64,000 nt of DNA, from assembly GCF_900496995.4 (NCBI RefSeq), contig NC_044011.1, positions 46,611,541 to 46,675,540 on the forward strand. The letters are read 5' to 3'. Under the pieces are notes generated by a model. The model searched no databases. It had not been told where the DNA came from and was given only the letters and a program-made list of their open reading frames with translations. The position numbers and the translations under genes are program-made. The number at the start of each line of letters is the position of its first letter. The first letter of the stretch is position 1. Positions 54,119-64,000 of the stretch are shown here, piece by piece. The stretch comes from Aquila chrysaetos chrysaetos (Eukaryota; Chordata; Aves; Accipitriformes; Accipitridae).

Positions 54119-56717
54119 ATGGCGGCGGCGAGCGGCGGGCTGCGGCTATGGTGGCGGCGGAGGCCGCCGCCCGCCGCGGGCCTCGGCCGCGGGGCGCGCA
54201 CCTTCTCCCGTAGCGGGCGGGCGGCGGCGGCGGCGGCGGTGCGGGCCGAAGAGCTGGCGGAACGGCTGCGGGCCCGGAGGAGGGAGGAGGAGGTGGAGAA
54301 GCGAGAGGTGAGGGGTGATGGCCGCGGCCCGGCCGGGCCCTGAGGAGCAGGACTACAACTCCTAGCGTGCACCGCGCCGCCCGGGCGCACGCGTGGAGCG
54401 GAGCGGGGCCGGGTCGGGTCCCTCGTCCTGGTTCCCTCGATCCCCGGGTCCCTCGCCCCCGTCTGGCCGCGGGTGGAATGGGCAGCCAGGGACGGCCCGG
54501 CGGCGTTACCGTCGTGCCCGCGGGGGTTTCCTCGCCCCTTCCCCGGGCCAGCGGGGGAGGATCTGGAGCGGGATTTGTGGGTGGTCGCCCCTGCGTGCGG
54601 CTAAGCGAGATCCCACCGAGCTGGGTGATGGGGTGGGATTGCAGGGACAGCGTCCGGCCTTCGTCCCTGTAGCGGCTGCGTGGGTGACGGTCCTCCTCAG
54701 CAACGCCGCTGGCTGGAAGGCGAGCGAGTTGCCGAAGGTCACGCAGGAGCTTTGCACGAAAGCCGGGGGCCGTTCAATCCTCCACCAATGGCGTTTTGTT
54801 CTCTCCTCAGATCCCCACAGACCCGGCACAGAGACGGGTCCGGGAGCTTGCCATGCTGAGCAAGCAGCTGCAGCAGGTTCACCCCAATGTCCTGGCCAAA
54901 GTGCTCAAGCAGGGAACCGTGTACCAAAATGAGGAGATTGTGGTGATCAACAAACCCTATGGCCTTCCCGTGCACGGTGAGGGAAGGCCGGCTGTGCCGC
55001 ATCCATGCCTATGTGGTAGAGGGGGAAATGGAAATGGCTCCGTGGCGCTGACGGGGGATCCTCTGTCTCTGTCCTCCCTGCGCTGAGGTTTTCCTTCCCA
55101 GGGAGGGATGCGGGGAGTTTGTCACCTTTAGATCACAGCCTTCACCTCACATTTTGGGGGTACTTTTAAGGTCCACAGGGAGGTGAACATCTCCCCTGAC
55201 TGCCTTGCCTGTGGGTTGTACAGGCGGCCCCGGGATCAAGAATTGTATTGCCGACGTGCTGCCGATTTTGGCCAAGATGTTGCAGAACATGAAAGCCGAA
55301 CCCCTCCACCTCTGCCACCGGCTGGACAAAGAGACCACGGGCGTGATGGTGCTGGCACGGAGCAAGGAGGCAGCGGAGAGGATCCGGCTTCTCTTCAAAA
55401 CTCGTCAGGTGGAGAAGATCTACTGGTAGGAAAGGTTTGGGTGGAGAAGCGGCTTTGAAGGGCCTGTAGGGTTTGAAGAAGGGGTGAAGGGACAGTCACT
55501 GGGGTGTGGGGACGTGGGGCTTTGTGGAAGCAGTGGGTCTTTGCTTCTCTTCGCTCAAGCGTCTTTTTACGGGGCTGGGTCGTAGGGAGAGGAGCTGAGG
55601 GGAGGCTTCCCTTCCTGCTGGAGTGACACCCCGCAGACCTCTGGTTTCCTTCCCCAGGGCAATTAGCCTGGGGGACCCAGACCCCACCGAGGGCATCGTG
55701 GAGATCCCCATCGTGGAGAAGGAGGTGCAGAGCCACCAGTCGCACTACAAGGTGAGCCGCACGTCCTCTCGGCCGCCGTTCTGGCCTTGTGCTCCCTGTC
55801 CCTGGCACCCCCTTCCTGCCTTTCCGCGGGCTCACCCTCTCGCTGTCGTTCAGATGACATTGGCCCCAAACTATCGCCTGTCTCCAGAGGATGGAAAGGT
55901 GGTGAAAATCCGCAAAAAACGCAACGCTGAAAGCGCCGTGACACGGTACCGCCTTCTGGCTAGCTCTTCCGCCTGCTCTCTGCTGGAGCTCCAGCCCATC
56001 ACAGGTGAGGCCTGGCTGGAATTGTGTCGGCTGCTGGATCCGCTTCCTGTGCAGCTCCGCAGCCAAGAGCAGCGCTGGAAGCGGGAACTCGTCTTTAGAC
56101 ATGACTGAAATCCTTTTTGGGCCAAGGCTCTGGGAACAAGCCACCCCGGGGCGATGGTTTGCTGCTGGGCCACTCTCCCACTGCTGGTGATTTGGGCACT
56201 GGATTATCCAGCACTTAGGGTGGCAGGTGGGAGCCGAGGCCTGGCACGGCTAATTGTCACGTTTCTCCTCTTTCCCTTCCCTCCTCAGGGGTGAAGCACC
56301 AGATCCGGGTTCACCTGGCCTATGGCTTGGGGTGCCCCATCCTGGGGGATCACAAATATTCACACTGGAGCAAGCTGGCACCCCAGGTAAGGCAGGTCCT
56401 GCATCGGGCGGGGGGCAGCCAGAGCCGGATCCAGGGCTGGGCAGCCCCTTTGTGTCCCTGTGGGCCAGGGTTTTTAAGTCCCAGCTGAAGAGATGGGGTT
56501 GTGGAAGGGATGTTTTCTGTCCTCACCACAGAAGCTTCCTGAAATCACCTTGAAGAGGCTGAAGCTGGAGCAGAGCAAGGCTCGCCACCTCCCCCTCCAC
56601 CTCCACGCCTACCGGCTCTCCCTGCCCCTGGGCAAGCAGTTAGACCTCGTCTGCAAGCCACCCCTCTTCTTTAAAAAGACCCTGAAGAAGCTGAGACTGG
56701 ATGTACCTAACGACTAA
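54119..56717 (+). CDS. RPUSD4: RPUSD4, mitochondrial RNA pseudouridine synthase
   Basis: RluA-family enzyme of mitochondrial RNA granules; acts on mitochondrial 16S rRNA and tRNA-Phe and is needed for mitoribosome assembly. Seven exons: 54119-54307, 54811-54976, 55224-55425, 55658-55751, 55854-56004, 56289-56386, 56532-56717, all AG/GT and in frame, 361 residues (377 in human as recalled). The N-terminus is Arg/Ala-rich with no acidic residues until about residue 40 ([22 protein letters not shown]), fitting a mitochondrial targeting peptide. The catalytic motif [17 protein letters not shown] puts the nucleophile Asp at residue 153. Other signatures are [54 protein letters not shown] and [15 protein letters not shown]. 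It follows PUS3 in the same direction with its own promoter. Confidence 0.97.
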
Positions 56718-57029
56718 TGAGGCAGGACTGGAGTGGTACCGCCTTATCTCTACATCTCCAGCACGTGGTAGTGCTGGGTCTGGCTGCTCTGCAGTGGTGT
56801 CTGCCTCGGAGCCAGTGGTGTGATGAAGTCTACGGTCTCTGCCGCTCGCCAGAGACCTCCTGTGTTGATACTGGTGTTGCTGGCTTCACACCAGGTACCC
56901 GCACGGGCTTCTTGCCCTGATTTGGTGCAGAAACATGTCCAGGCACGCTGAAGAGCCTCTTGTTGGGACAAATGAGGCTGGGTAGAAACTGGGCTTTGCC
57001 CAAGCCGTGTTTTGAACCTGTCTCTGAGC

Positions 57030-57035
57030 AATAAA
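57030..57035 (+). terminator. RPUSD4 poly-A signal
   Basis: AATAAA (in GAGCAATAAAAG) 313 bases after the stop codon, followed by a GT/T-rich stretch. The only canonical signal between RPUSD4 and PANX3 in a suitable place. Confidence 0.75.
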
Positions 57036-58157
57036 AGATGCAGTTTCTGCCGAGGTGAAGGGTTGCCCGTCTCTCTCTGCTCAGGCCAGGTGGATCTTGG
57101 TCCCTAGGCGGGTTTGATCGTACCTGGGTGCAGTCCCTCCCGGTTTGAGGGCCATTGCTCTTCCCTCCAGAGCTGTTTAGCAGTCTCTCCCTCCTATCCT
57201 GGCGCTCTGTGCTCCAATTTGGAGACTCTCTTCATTCAAAAATCCATCGAAAGTGCCATTTGGCAGCGGCTGTGGGGGTTTTTTGCTGTGCCGAGAGACT
57301 GCGCGGGGAGTTCCTCTGCTGGCTTGGCCAAGCAGCTCTGGGACTCCTTCTACTCTGTGCTGCCAGCAGTGTCGGCGCGGGTTTCTGGGCAGTGACTACG
57401 CTGCCGGGGGAAACTTTTCTATCCCACCGCCCCTTCCAATTTCCCCATCACTTATTTCTAGGTCCTGTTATTGGGATCCCTCTCCTTCAGGAGCTTGCCT
57501 TGGAGCCAGATTCATTCCCCTGTGCCTCGAAAGAGAGGCGAGTGGAGAGATTGAAAAGCTGTGGAACCGCAGCTCATGTTCTGCCTCAAAATGGCAGCCA
57601 GCAGTGTTTGGTGTCTTCGCCTGTCCCCAAAAGCTCAGGGCTGGGCAGCAGGACTTTCTCCAGCCCCTCTGGCTGGTTTGGGTGCTGGAAAGGGCTCTTT
57701 GTACCCCACGGGGCCGCCATGTACCTGGCTGGGGCTTCTTGGTAGGGTGATGCCCTGTCGCCTGCCTCCAGCTCCTCAGGCAGGGTAAAAATAGCAATGG
57801 GCCCTCAAATGTGCCGCCAGAAATACATCTGCTTATGAGAGAGGGGCGTAAAACCACGAGGAGCCAGGGAGCAGCTGTGGCTGGGGAGGAATGCTGCCTT
57901 CCCAGCCCGGTGCTGCAGCCGCTATTTTTTTTTCCTATTTCGGGACGTGCTATTTGCAAAAAGGCTTCCCTCTGTAATTACCAGTTGATTTAACGCGCCA
58001 TCTAAGCTGTTATTTACAGCCGCCTGGTAAAAAGCGCTTGGCAAGTGATGCCTTCAGCCCTACAAAGTTGCTCCTCGAGCTGGTCACGCCTCAGACGACA
58101 CCAGGGCCCCCGGGCAGCAGCAGCAGTTGCCGTCGTCTCCTCTTCCTCGATAGAAAA
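57036..58157. other. Intergenic space between RPUSD4 and PANX3
   Basis: GC-rich, no recognised repeat or coding exon. Overlapping open frames (e.g. 57155-57745) lack splice context and family motifs. The last few hundred bases should include the PANX3 promoter and 5' UTR, but no clear core element was found. Confidence 0.5.
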
Positions 58158-61100
58158 ATGTCCCTCTCGCACACGGCCGCCGAGTACATGCTCTCTGACG
58201 CTCTCCTCCCAGATCCCGGTGGTTCCCGAGCCAAGGGCCTGCGGTTGGAGCTGCCGAGTGACCGCCTGCTGAAGTTCGTCACGGTGGGGCTGCCCCTCTT
58301 CCTCGTCTCACTGGCTTTCGCCCGGGAGTTCTCCACCGGTGAGTCGTGACTTTTGCAACAGGGATCTTTGGGTCGCGGGCAATTGCCAGCAGCAGTTTGG
58401 CTGTCGCTGCAAAAGCCTCGTGTTCGCACCGGTGTGGTTGCGGTCTGAGGCGGGGCAGCCTGGAAATCCTCTTTTGGGAACCGTTCTGCCTCGGGGATAT
58501 TTATTGATTGTTTTTAATGGATTATTGGTCACTGGGAAAGCCCGGGAACAGCCGTGCTAAACCCCAGGAGCGGCGGGGTGAATCAATGCCCCGCCTCAGC
58601 TGCTTGCCCCCCGGGCACCTTTGGGTGCTGCAGGGTTGTTTCCGAGGAGGAGGAGGGCGCCGGCAGGGTGGCTCAGGGGATACATCCCGCCGGAGTTTGC
58701 GAGGGCAGGACAGAGGGTTGCATTGATGCTGTGTCGTGACCTCAGGCTAAATCTGGCTTCGGCCGATGTCCTGCTGCTGCCCCTGGGGATTTGGTTTGAC
58801 TCCCATTTCTGGCCAGTCTCTAATTGCCCCCGCCGTGTACCCACGGCCGCGCTCAAAGGGTTTGTGTTCGGGAAGCGATGGAAAAAGTCCTTGCTGGAAA
58901 ATACAGCAGTGGGGAAGGGACAGCTGCAAAATGACTGTGAAAAAGGCTTTTTTAATTCAAAGTGATGCCTTAGATGTAATCATCCTCCTGTAACGCATCA
59001 GCACCTGGCTCCGGAGCGCTCGCCTGTGCTCGCTGGAGCTTTGTGGCTGAGGTTCACCCTTCTCCTCCCGCTAGGCTCACAGATCAGCTGCTTCTCTCCC
59101 ACCAACTTCACAGGGAAGCAGTCTGCCTACGTTGACACGGCTTGCTGGGACTCGCTTGTCCACTATGGCTTTGACACCGAGGGACACGCCGTCACCAAGT
59201 CCCTCTGGGCTCTCAAGGTATGGGTCAAGCTCGCGACTGGGTGCCCTCAGGTCCCACCTGGGTGCCCAGCAGAGGTGAAGCAACTCCGTGCTGCTCGACA
59301 CCCGCTTGTCTCCTTTGCCCAGGTCTTCCCCTACTCGCTGCTGGTGGTGGCGGTGCTCATGTACATGCCTTACCTGCTGTGGCGTTACGCGGCCGCCCCT
59401 GCCCTCCACTCCGACCTCCTCTTCATCATTGATGAGCTGGACAAATCCTACAACCGCTCCGTGCGCCTGGTGCAGCACATGAGGAAGGTCCAGCAGGCCA
59501 GCGCCGAGCCGGAGCGATTCTGGGAGGAATACGAGAGGTGAGGCCGCTGGGCAGCCTCGAGCGGTCACCGTGTCCCTCCAAAGTCCCTCCATGTGGCATT
59601 GTGGCTGCGGCCGCAGTCAGGATGGACTTCAGTGAAGTGGCTCGGTTTGGGGGGTGGCTCTAAGTCCCTGCTGTGTCCCCTCTGCCCCCAGGGCCCGCCG
59701 GGAAAGGTACTTCGAGTTCCCATTGCTGGAGCGCTACCTCACCTGCAAGCAGCACGCCCACTCCCTGGTGTTCATCTACATCCTGAGGAACCTGCTCCTG
59801 CTCTTCTTCTTGGCTGCCACCTGCCTCTACCTGGTCTTCCTCCACCTCAACATCTTCTTCCAGGATGAGTTCAGCTGCTCCATCAAAACAGGGCTGCTCC
59901 AGGCAGAGCCCCACATCCCCCCGCTCATCCCCTGCAAGCTGGTCTTCTTCTCCGTCTTCCAGCTCATCAGCCTCTCTATCGGCGGCGTCTACGTCCTCCT
60001 CATACCCGTTGTCATCTACAACGCCCTGCAGCTCTGCCAGTGGGACAAGGGCCTGCTTGCCATCTACGAGATGCTGCCCGCCTTCGACCTTCTCAGCCGC
60101 AAGATGCTCACCTGCCCCGTCAACGACCTCAACATCATCCTCCTCTTCCTCCGGGCCAACATCTCAGAGCTGACCTCCTTCAGCCGCCTCAACGCCGTGA
60201 GCGCCTTGAGGGAAGCCACTGCCAACAAGCAGGACATCGATACTGTCGTCGACTTCATGACGCTGCTGGCTGGGCTGGAGACCACCAAGCCCAAACACCA
60301 TGCTTGCGCCCCTGAGACCGACAGCAGCGTGCCCCTCTCCAATGGCGGGGTCCCAGGTAGGCTTTTTTTGGTAGAGAAGCCTTCTTCGCTCTCCTCTTGG
60401 CTCCCGCGCTGCCAGATCCCACCCTGGGGGTGAGGCCGGATCCCTCCACCGTAGCCCTAAACCCTTTGCCAAGACCCTAAGGGTTGGGGGGGGCTGCCGG
60501 CTCCATTTACAGCTGGGACGTGATGCTACTGCGAGCCCACGTGTGGGCAGGAGTTGCTATAGGAACAGAAAGTGGAGAGCTTGCCGCTTAAATTGAAGCT
60601 CTGGGCAAAGTGAGGGGCCAGGGGGGGTCCCCATTTTTGGCAGAGAGAGCAGCTCAGCCTGCTGGGAGAGGGGTTGGGAGCTTTAAATCCTGGGCGGGGG
60701 GGGGCTGATGCCGAGGATGCCATGCCTGCCCCCTTCTCCTGTTGGCACGGCACTGGTGGGCACAGCAGGGCTGCGTGGGGAGATGGAGACGGGTCTCCGA
60801 GGTAGAGCCGCATCCCTGCCCCAGGCCTGCCTGTGCCCTCCCCAGACACCACAGCTCCTTCTCCTGCGTGCTTTGGGTTTTGGGGAGCCAGGGGTGCCTC
60901 TTTGCGGTCTCACGGGGATCCCCGGCTCCCACGGCAGTGGTTTCTAGGCTCTGCAAGACAACTCGTCCCTGGCAGGGTGGGAGCGCAGGGGCCTGGGCTC
61001 CTTTCCCGGCCCTGAATATACTGTCTGAGGGCTGCGGTTTCAAAACAAAACAAAACAAACCCCAGATTGAGCTGTATTTAGCATCCTCGTTGGCATGGCA

Positions 61101-61279
61101 ACTGTGGGGCTAGCACAACTGGCTCTCGGGCTAGTTGCACGCTGGTGGAGAAAGCCCAAGATTCCAGTTTACGATCACCCTGTTAATTAACTTCCTCCTC
61201 TTCCCTTCTCTGCCTAGAAATGAAGCCTGGAGTGGAAGTGATGGGAAAAGCCTCCCGGGACTCACTTGGCTCTGCCTGA
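58158..61279 (+). CDS. PANX3: PANX3, pannexin-3 channel subunit
   Basis: Four-pass subunit of large-pore membrane channels releasing ATP; in bone and cartilage it promotes differentiation. Exons 58158-58338, 59075-59217, 59323-59537, 59692-60356 and probably 61218-61279, joining to 421 residues (392 in human as recalled). The start is MSLSHTAAEYMLSDALLPD as in human. Membrane segments lie near FVTVGLPLFLVSLAFA, YSLLVVAVLMYMPYLLW, YILRNLLLLFFLAATCLYLV and LISLSIGGVYVLLIPVVIY. Each extracellular loop has its two cysteines (SCFSP...TACWDS and FSCSIKTG...IPCKL). The conserved core ends DTVVDFMTLLAGLE. The C-terminal end is uncertain: reading on past 60356 gives a stop at 60431-60433 (426 residues); splicing at GTAGGC to a short exon ending 61279 gives the length listed. 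Confidence 0.95.
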
Positions 61280-61356
61280 CCCCAAGAGCAGGCAGCAGGC
61301 AGTGTGGCTGGGATCCAGTTTGATCCAATTCTTTGTTGCCAGCATTGCTCAAGCGC

Positions 61357-61362
61357 ATTAAA
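61357..61362 (+). terminator. Candidate PANX3 poly-A signal (ATTAAA)
   Basis: ATTAAA 78 bases after the stop of the proposed last PANX3 exon. An alternative AATAAA lies at 61644-61649. Confidence 0.5.
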
Positions 61363-61658
61363 CTCTGGTTTTGATAACAGCCCGGTGGGGTGACATCTGT
61401 AACGCGACAGCGGCGGCCGGGCTGAGCTCACCTGCCTTTGGGGTTCCCCTTCTTACGTACGTTTTTCCAGCAAAAAAGGGTTAAACAGTATGTTTTTTGT
61501 GCAGAGGCTCTCTCAGATGTCTTATTCCGAGTGCTGGGTGCCAACGGCGCGCCTCTTCGACACCAATTTCCCTGCTGTTATGGCAGGAGGCGGGGAATGG
61601 AGGACTAAGGGATGCTCCTCTGAAGGAAAAAAAAGCCCCCAAGAATAAAAGGAGCTGT

Positions 61659-61675
61659 TTTATTCACTATTTATT
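61659..61675 (-). terminator. SIAE poly-A signals (two overlapping-range copies)
   Basis: TTTATT at 61659-61664 and 61670-61675 on plus, i.e. two minus-strand AATAAA about 540 bases past the SIAE stop. They lie only 10-30 bases from a plus-strand AATAAA at 61644-61649, so the convergent transcripts may overlap. Confidence 0.55.
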
Positions 61676-62206
61676 AACACAGTGTGGTGGAAGACACTCC
61701 CTGCTGCTACAGAGCATCACGCCCTGTGCAGCTCCATGTCCCAGCCCCAGGCTTAGCGTTGGGTTGTGTTTTTTTTTTTTTTTTTGGGAGAGCTCCCATG
61801 TCCCCTCTCTCCACCCTATAGATGGAGGCTGGTGCCTGGATCCTACGAGCAGCCTGCCATGGGGGTCAGCAGTCCGTGCCCCGAGGTGTTGCGGGGTCCC
61901 GGGGAGTGGGGGCCAGGACCAGCTCTGCGGGCAGGGAGGAGCAGCAGCGTGGGGGTTCAGCTCCCATCAGTGTGCCCTGCTGCTCATCTTAACATAATTT
62001 TTCATAAATTTCACTTTAAATTGGCTTTTTGATATTTTTTTTTTTTTCCCCTGCAGCCTTGACTTCAGGCCAAAGAGGAGCTGGAAAGTTGTTTAATTAG
62101 TAAGACAGTAATCGAGCCAGCTGCCTCCCCGAATCGGAAAGGCACGGTGCCAGCAGCGCCGAGCCGCTCTGTGTGAGGTCTGAGCTCCCTCCGCTGTCCC
62201 CCTCCC

Positions 62207-63624
62207 CTAAATCCCCCGGGAGAACCAGGAGCCGGGGAGGAGAAGCAGCTCCCTCCCTCCGGCTGTTTCCAAACGCCCCGGAGTTTCCCCTGCGGGCAGG
62301 GCATCCAGGAGGAAAGGAGGTGCGGGCAGCCCCTGGCTGTTGTAGAGGGCACAGGACTGGTACTCGCAGGGCCACTCGGCCCAGGCGTAGCGCAAGCCCA
62401 GCACCAGCGTCCCGCAGCCGGCCACGGCCAGCACCACCGTGCGGGACTCCACCGCCACCACGGGTGCCGGCAGCCACGCGCACGGGGACGGCTGGCTGGA
62501 GCAGCAGACCTGGGGAGGGGGAGAAACCTCTGTCAAGGTGGGCTTTCCCCTCTTCCAGCCCTGGGGGAAAAGCTTTTTCCCCCTCCTCACCTCGAACGCC
62601 CGCGTGTCCCTCTGACGGCAGACGAGCTCCTGGCTGTAGGTGACATTCAGCAGACCCCTGGTCACCTCCAGGACGGCGCGGGTGGGATACGGCCCCTGGA
62701 AAACCAGGTCTTTCTCCCCGTATGCCACAGCCCTGGCACCCAGGTGCAGCCGGTGGGCCACGTTCTGCTTGTCCCGGGGGTGGATGCTGCCGAGGAAGAC
62801 CGGGGTGGGGGGGGGGGGTTGGTATCCGATAGCTTTGTCGCTGCCCCCTCGCCCCCGTCGGCCGGGACTTGCCTGCCGTAGGGAGAGCGCTCATCGCACA
62901 GATCCATTGCCACGGCCATGAAGGTGCCGGGCATCCTGGCGTTGGGGACGACCCCCAGGTCGGCTGTTTGGTGCCAGCGGAGCCGGGTGAAGCTGTCGTC
63001 CGGGCTCTGTCGACGATAGGTGGACAACTGCAAGGCAGAAGCGGGCGGGGGGGGGGGGGGGTTGGGGAAGCAGCTCAGCCATCACTCCCAAAACCGGCCG
63101 CTGCAGTCCCTGCATGGGATTTGGCACCCTGGCGGGATCTGTCCACAGGTTTACAGCATCATCTCCCTCCAGTCGGCTTGGAAGTGGCCTCCAGGGTGCG
63201 AAAGGATGGGTAAAACCTCCCCGAGCATCATGACACCGTCCCCCCAGGAGGGTGGGGGTCCTGCCTCTCACCCCCCACCTCACCTGCACGAAGCCGAATG
63301 GGAGGAGCGGCTCCGTCTGCCCGGCCGATCCGGCGTGGAAAGCCTGGCGCCAGTCAGCGATGAGTGCGGGGAAGGTGCAGTTGTACCGGTCCGTGTGCAG
63401 GAAGGCGTTGGCCTCGCCTGGTCCCAAAAGCAAGGGGTCGGTTAGAGCCCGGTGGGATAGCGAGGGGGGCTGCTCCACCCCAGGGGGGGGAAATGAAGAG
63501 GGGGGGGGGTTTACCCTGGTACCAAGCGACACCCCGCAGCGTCATGTTGAGCAGGGGGTGGATCATGGCGTTCCAGAGCACGGAGGGCGTTTGCGGGCCG
63601 GAGAGATGCTGGTGCGGGGAGATG
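62207..63624 (-). CDS. SIAE: SIAE, sialate O-acetylesterase (3' part)
   Basis: Secreted/lysosomal enzyme that removes 9-O-acetyl groups from sialic acids and modulates B-cell receptor inhibition by CD22. Five exons in the window (minus order): 63515-63624, 63284-63417, 62873-63027, 62591-62786, 62207-62509, in frame to a stop at 62207-62209. The 5' exons, including the GQSNM block with the catalytic serine, lie beyond 64000. Visible family blocks: SVLWNAMIHPLLNMTLRGV, AWYQGEAN (GESN in human), RYNCTFPALIADWRQAFH, LRWHQTADLG, TFMAVAMDLCDE, SIHPRDKQNVAHRLHLGARA (with the conserved His of the IHP block) and YAWAEWPCEYQSC. The intron between 62873 and 62786 starts with GC rather than GT. The right border of the first listed exon may instead be 63608, a second CAG. 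The C-terminus is about 20 residues longer than in human. Confidence 0.97.
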
Positions 63625-64000
63625 CTGGAAGACAAAGCTGGGCTTAAGGGAGTTGCAAAACACAAGGCCAGTCCTGAAGCTGGGGCTTCAGGAGCCAGCC
63701 TTGCATGGTTAAAGCAAGCGCCGTGCAAAAGGGGAGTCCTGCCCTCCCCTCTGCCTGCTGCCGCTGCCCCCTTTACCCACCGAGATGTGCCCTACGCTCC
63801 TCGGCAGGGGAGGGGATTTTACCCAGAGTGGGTAAAACGATGCCTGGAGGGGACGGTGGGGCTCTGGGGATGCTTTGGGAGAGGAGGTGGGATGGGAAGA
63901 GATGGAGGGTGACCCCCAAGAGCGGCAGGGGTGAGGATACCCCCCCAAAAGCGGTGAGGCACAGGGCAGGAGGTATTTCTGCATCTTCTCTCACCTTCCC
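63625..64000 (-). other. SIAE intron
   Basis: GC-rich sequence up to the window edge. The next SIAE exon, which should encode the stretch around SSWGGTPIEAW in human, was not found here. Confidence 0.6.

Noticed and set aside
54393-54932. 179-codon frame overlapping RPUSD4 intron 1
   Set aside because: Crosses the real acceptor at 54810 in another frame; GC-rich shadow.

Overview
This is a nuclear segment of a vertebrate genome, almost certainly a bird. Genes are split by GT-AG introns. Every recognisable protein is a close orthologue of a vertebrate gene. Introns are short, a CR1-like LINE tail lies in an intron, and base composition shifts from AT-rich (first ~35 kb) to very GC-rich and gene-dense, as on avian microchromosomes. 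The genes are those of human 11q24. Species cannot be resolved from sequence alone. No prokaryotic genes, viruses, CRISPR arrays or tRNA/rRNA genes were seen.

Layout. 475-32571 (+): CDON, the Hedgehog co-receptor, 18 coding exons, lacking only the 5' end with the signal peptide. 35356-40368 (-): a 12-exon immunoglobulin-superfamily membrane protein, best read as VSIG10L2, convergent with CDON. 42177-47667 (-): DDX25, a DEAD-box RNA helicase in 12 exons. 48380-49210 (-): HYLS1, a single coding exon. 50353-53500 (+): PUS3, a tRNA pseudouridine synthase. 54119-56717 (+): RPUSD4, a mitochondrial pseudouridine synthase. 58158-61279 (+): PANX3, a pannexin channel. 62207-63624 (-): the 3' part of SIAE, a sialate O-acetylesterase whose 5' part lies beyond the window.

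Organisation. DDX25 and PUS3 are head to head over a short CpG-rich promoter with two ETS-type motifs. HYLS1 appears to sit antisense inside the first intron of PUS3. CDON/VSIG10L2 and PANX3/SIAE are convergent pairs. PUS3 and RPUSD4, two pseudouridine synthases of different families (TruA and RluA), are tandem neighbours. Otherwise the genes have unrelated roles: Hedgehog signalling, cell adhesion, mRNA export/translation, cilia, RNA modification, large-pore channel, glycan turnover.

The points most worth a second look are in the VSIG10L2-like gene: two minisatellites filling successive introns, a tandemly duplicated Ig exon with a polyglutamate insertion, and a one-base frame conflict at a C9 run that looks like an assembly error. 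Others are a GC-AG intron in SIAE, the nested HYLS1/PUS3/DDX25 arrangement, and a possible extra C-terminal exon in PANX3. I found no convincing previously undescribed system. CDS entries give the span from first to last coding base including introns; exon coordinates are in the text.
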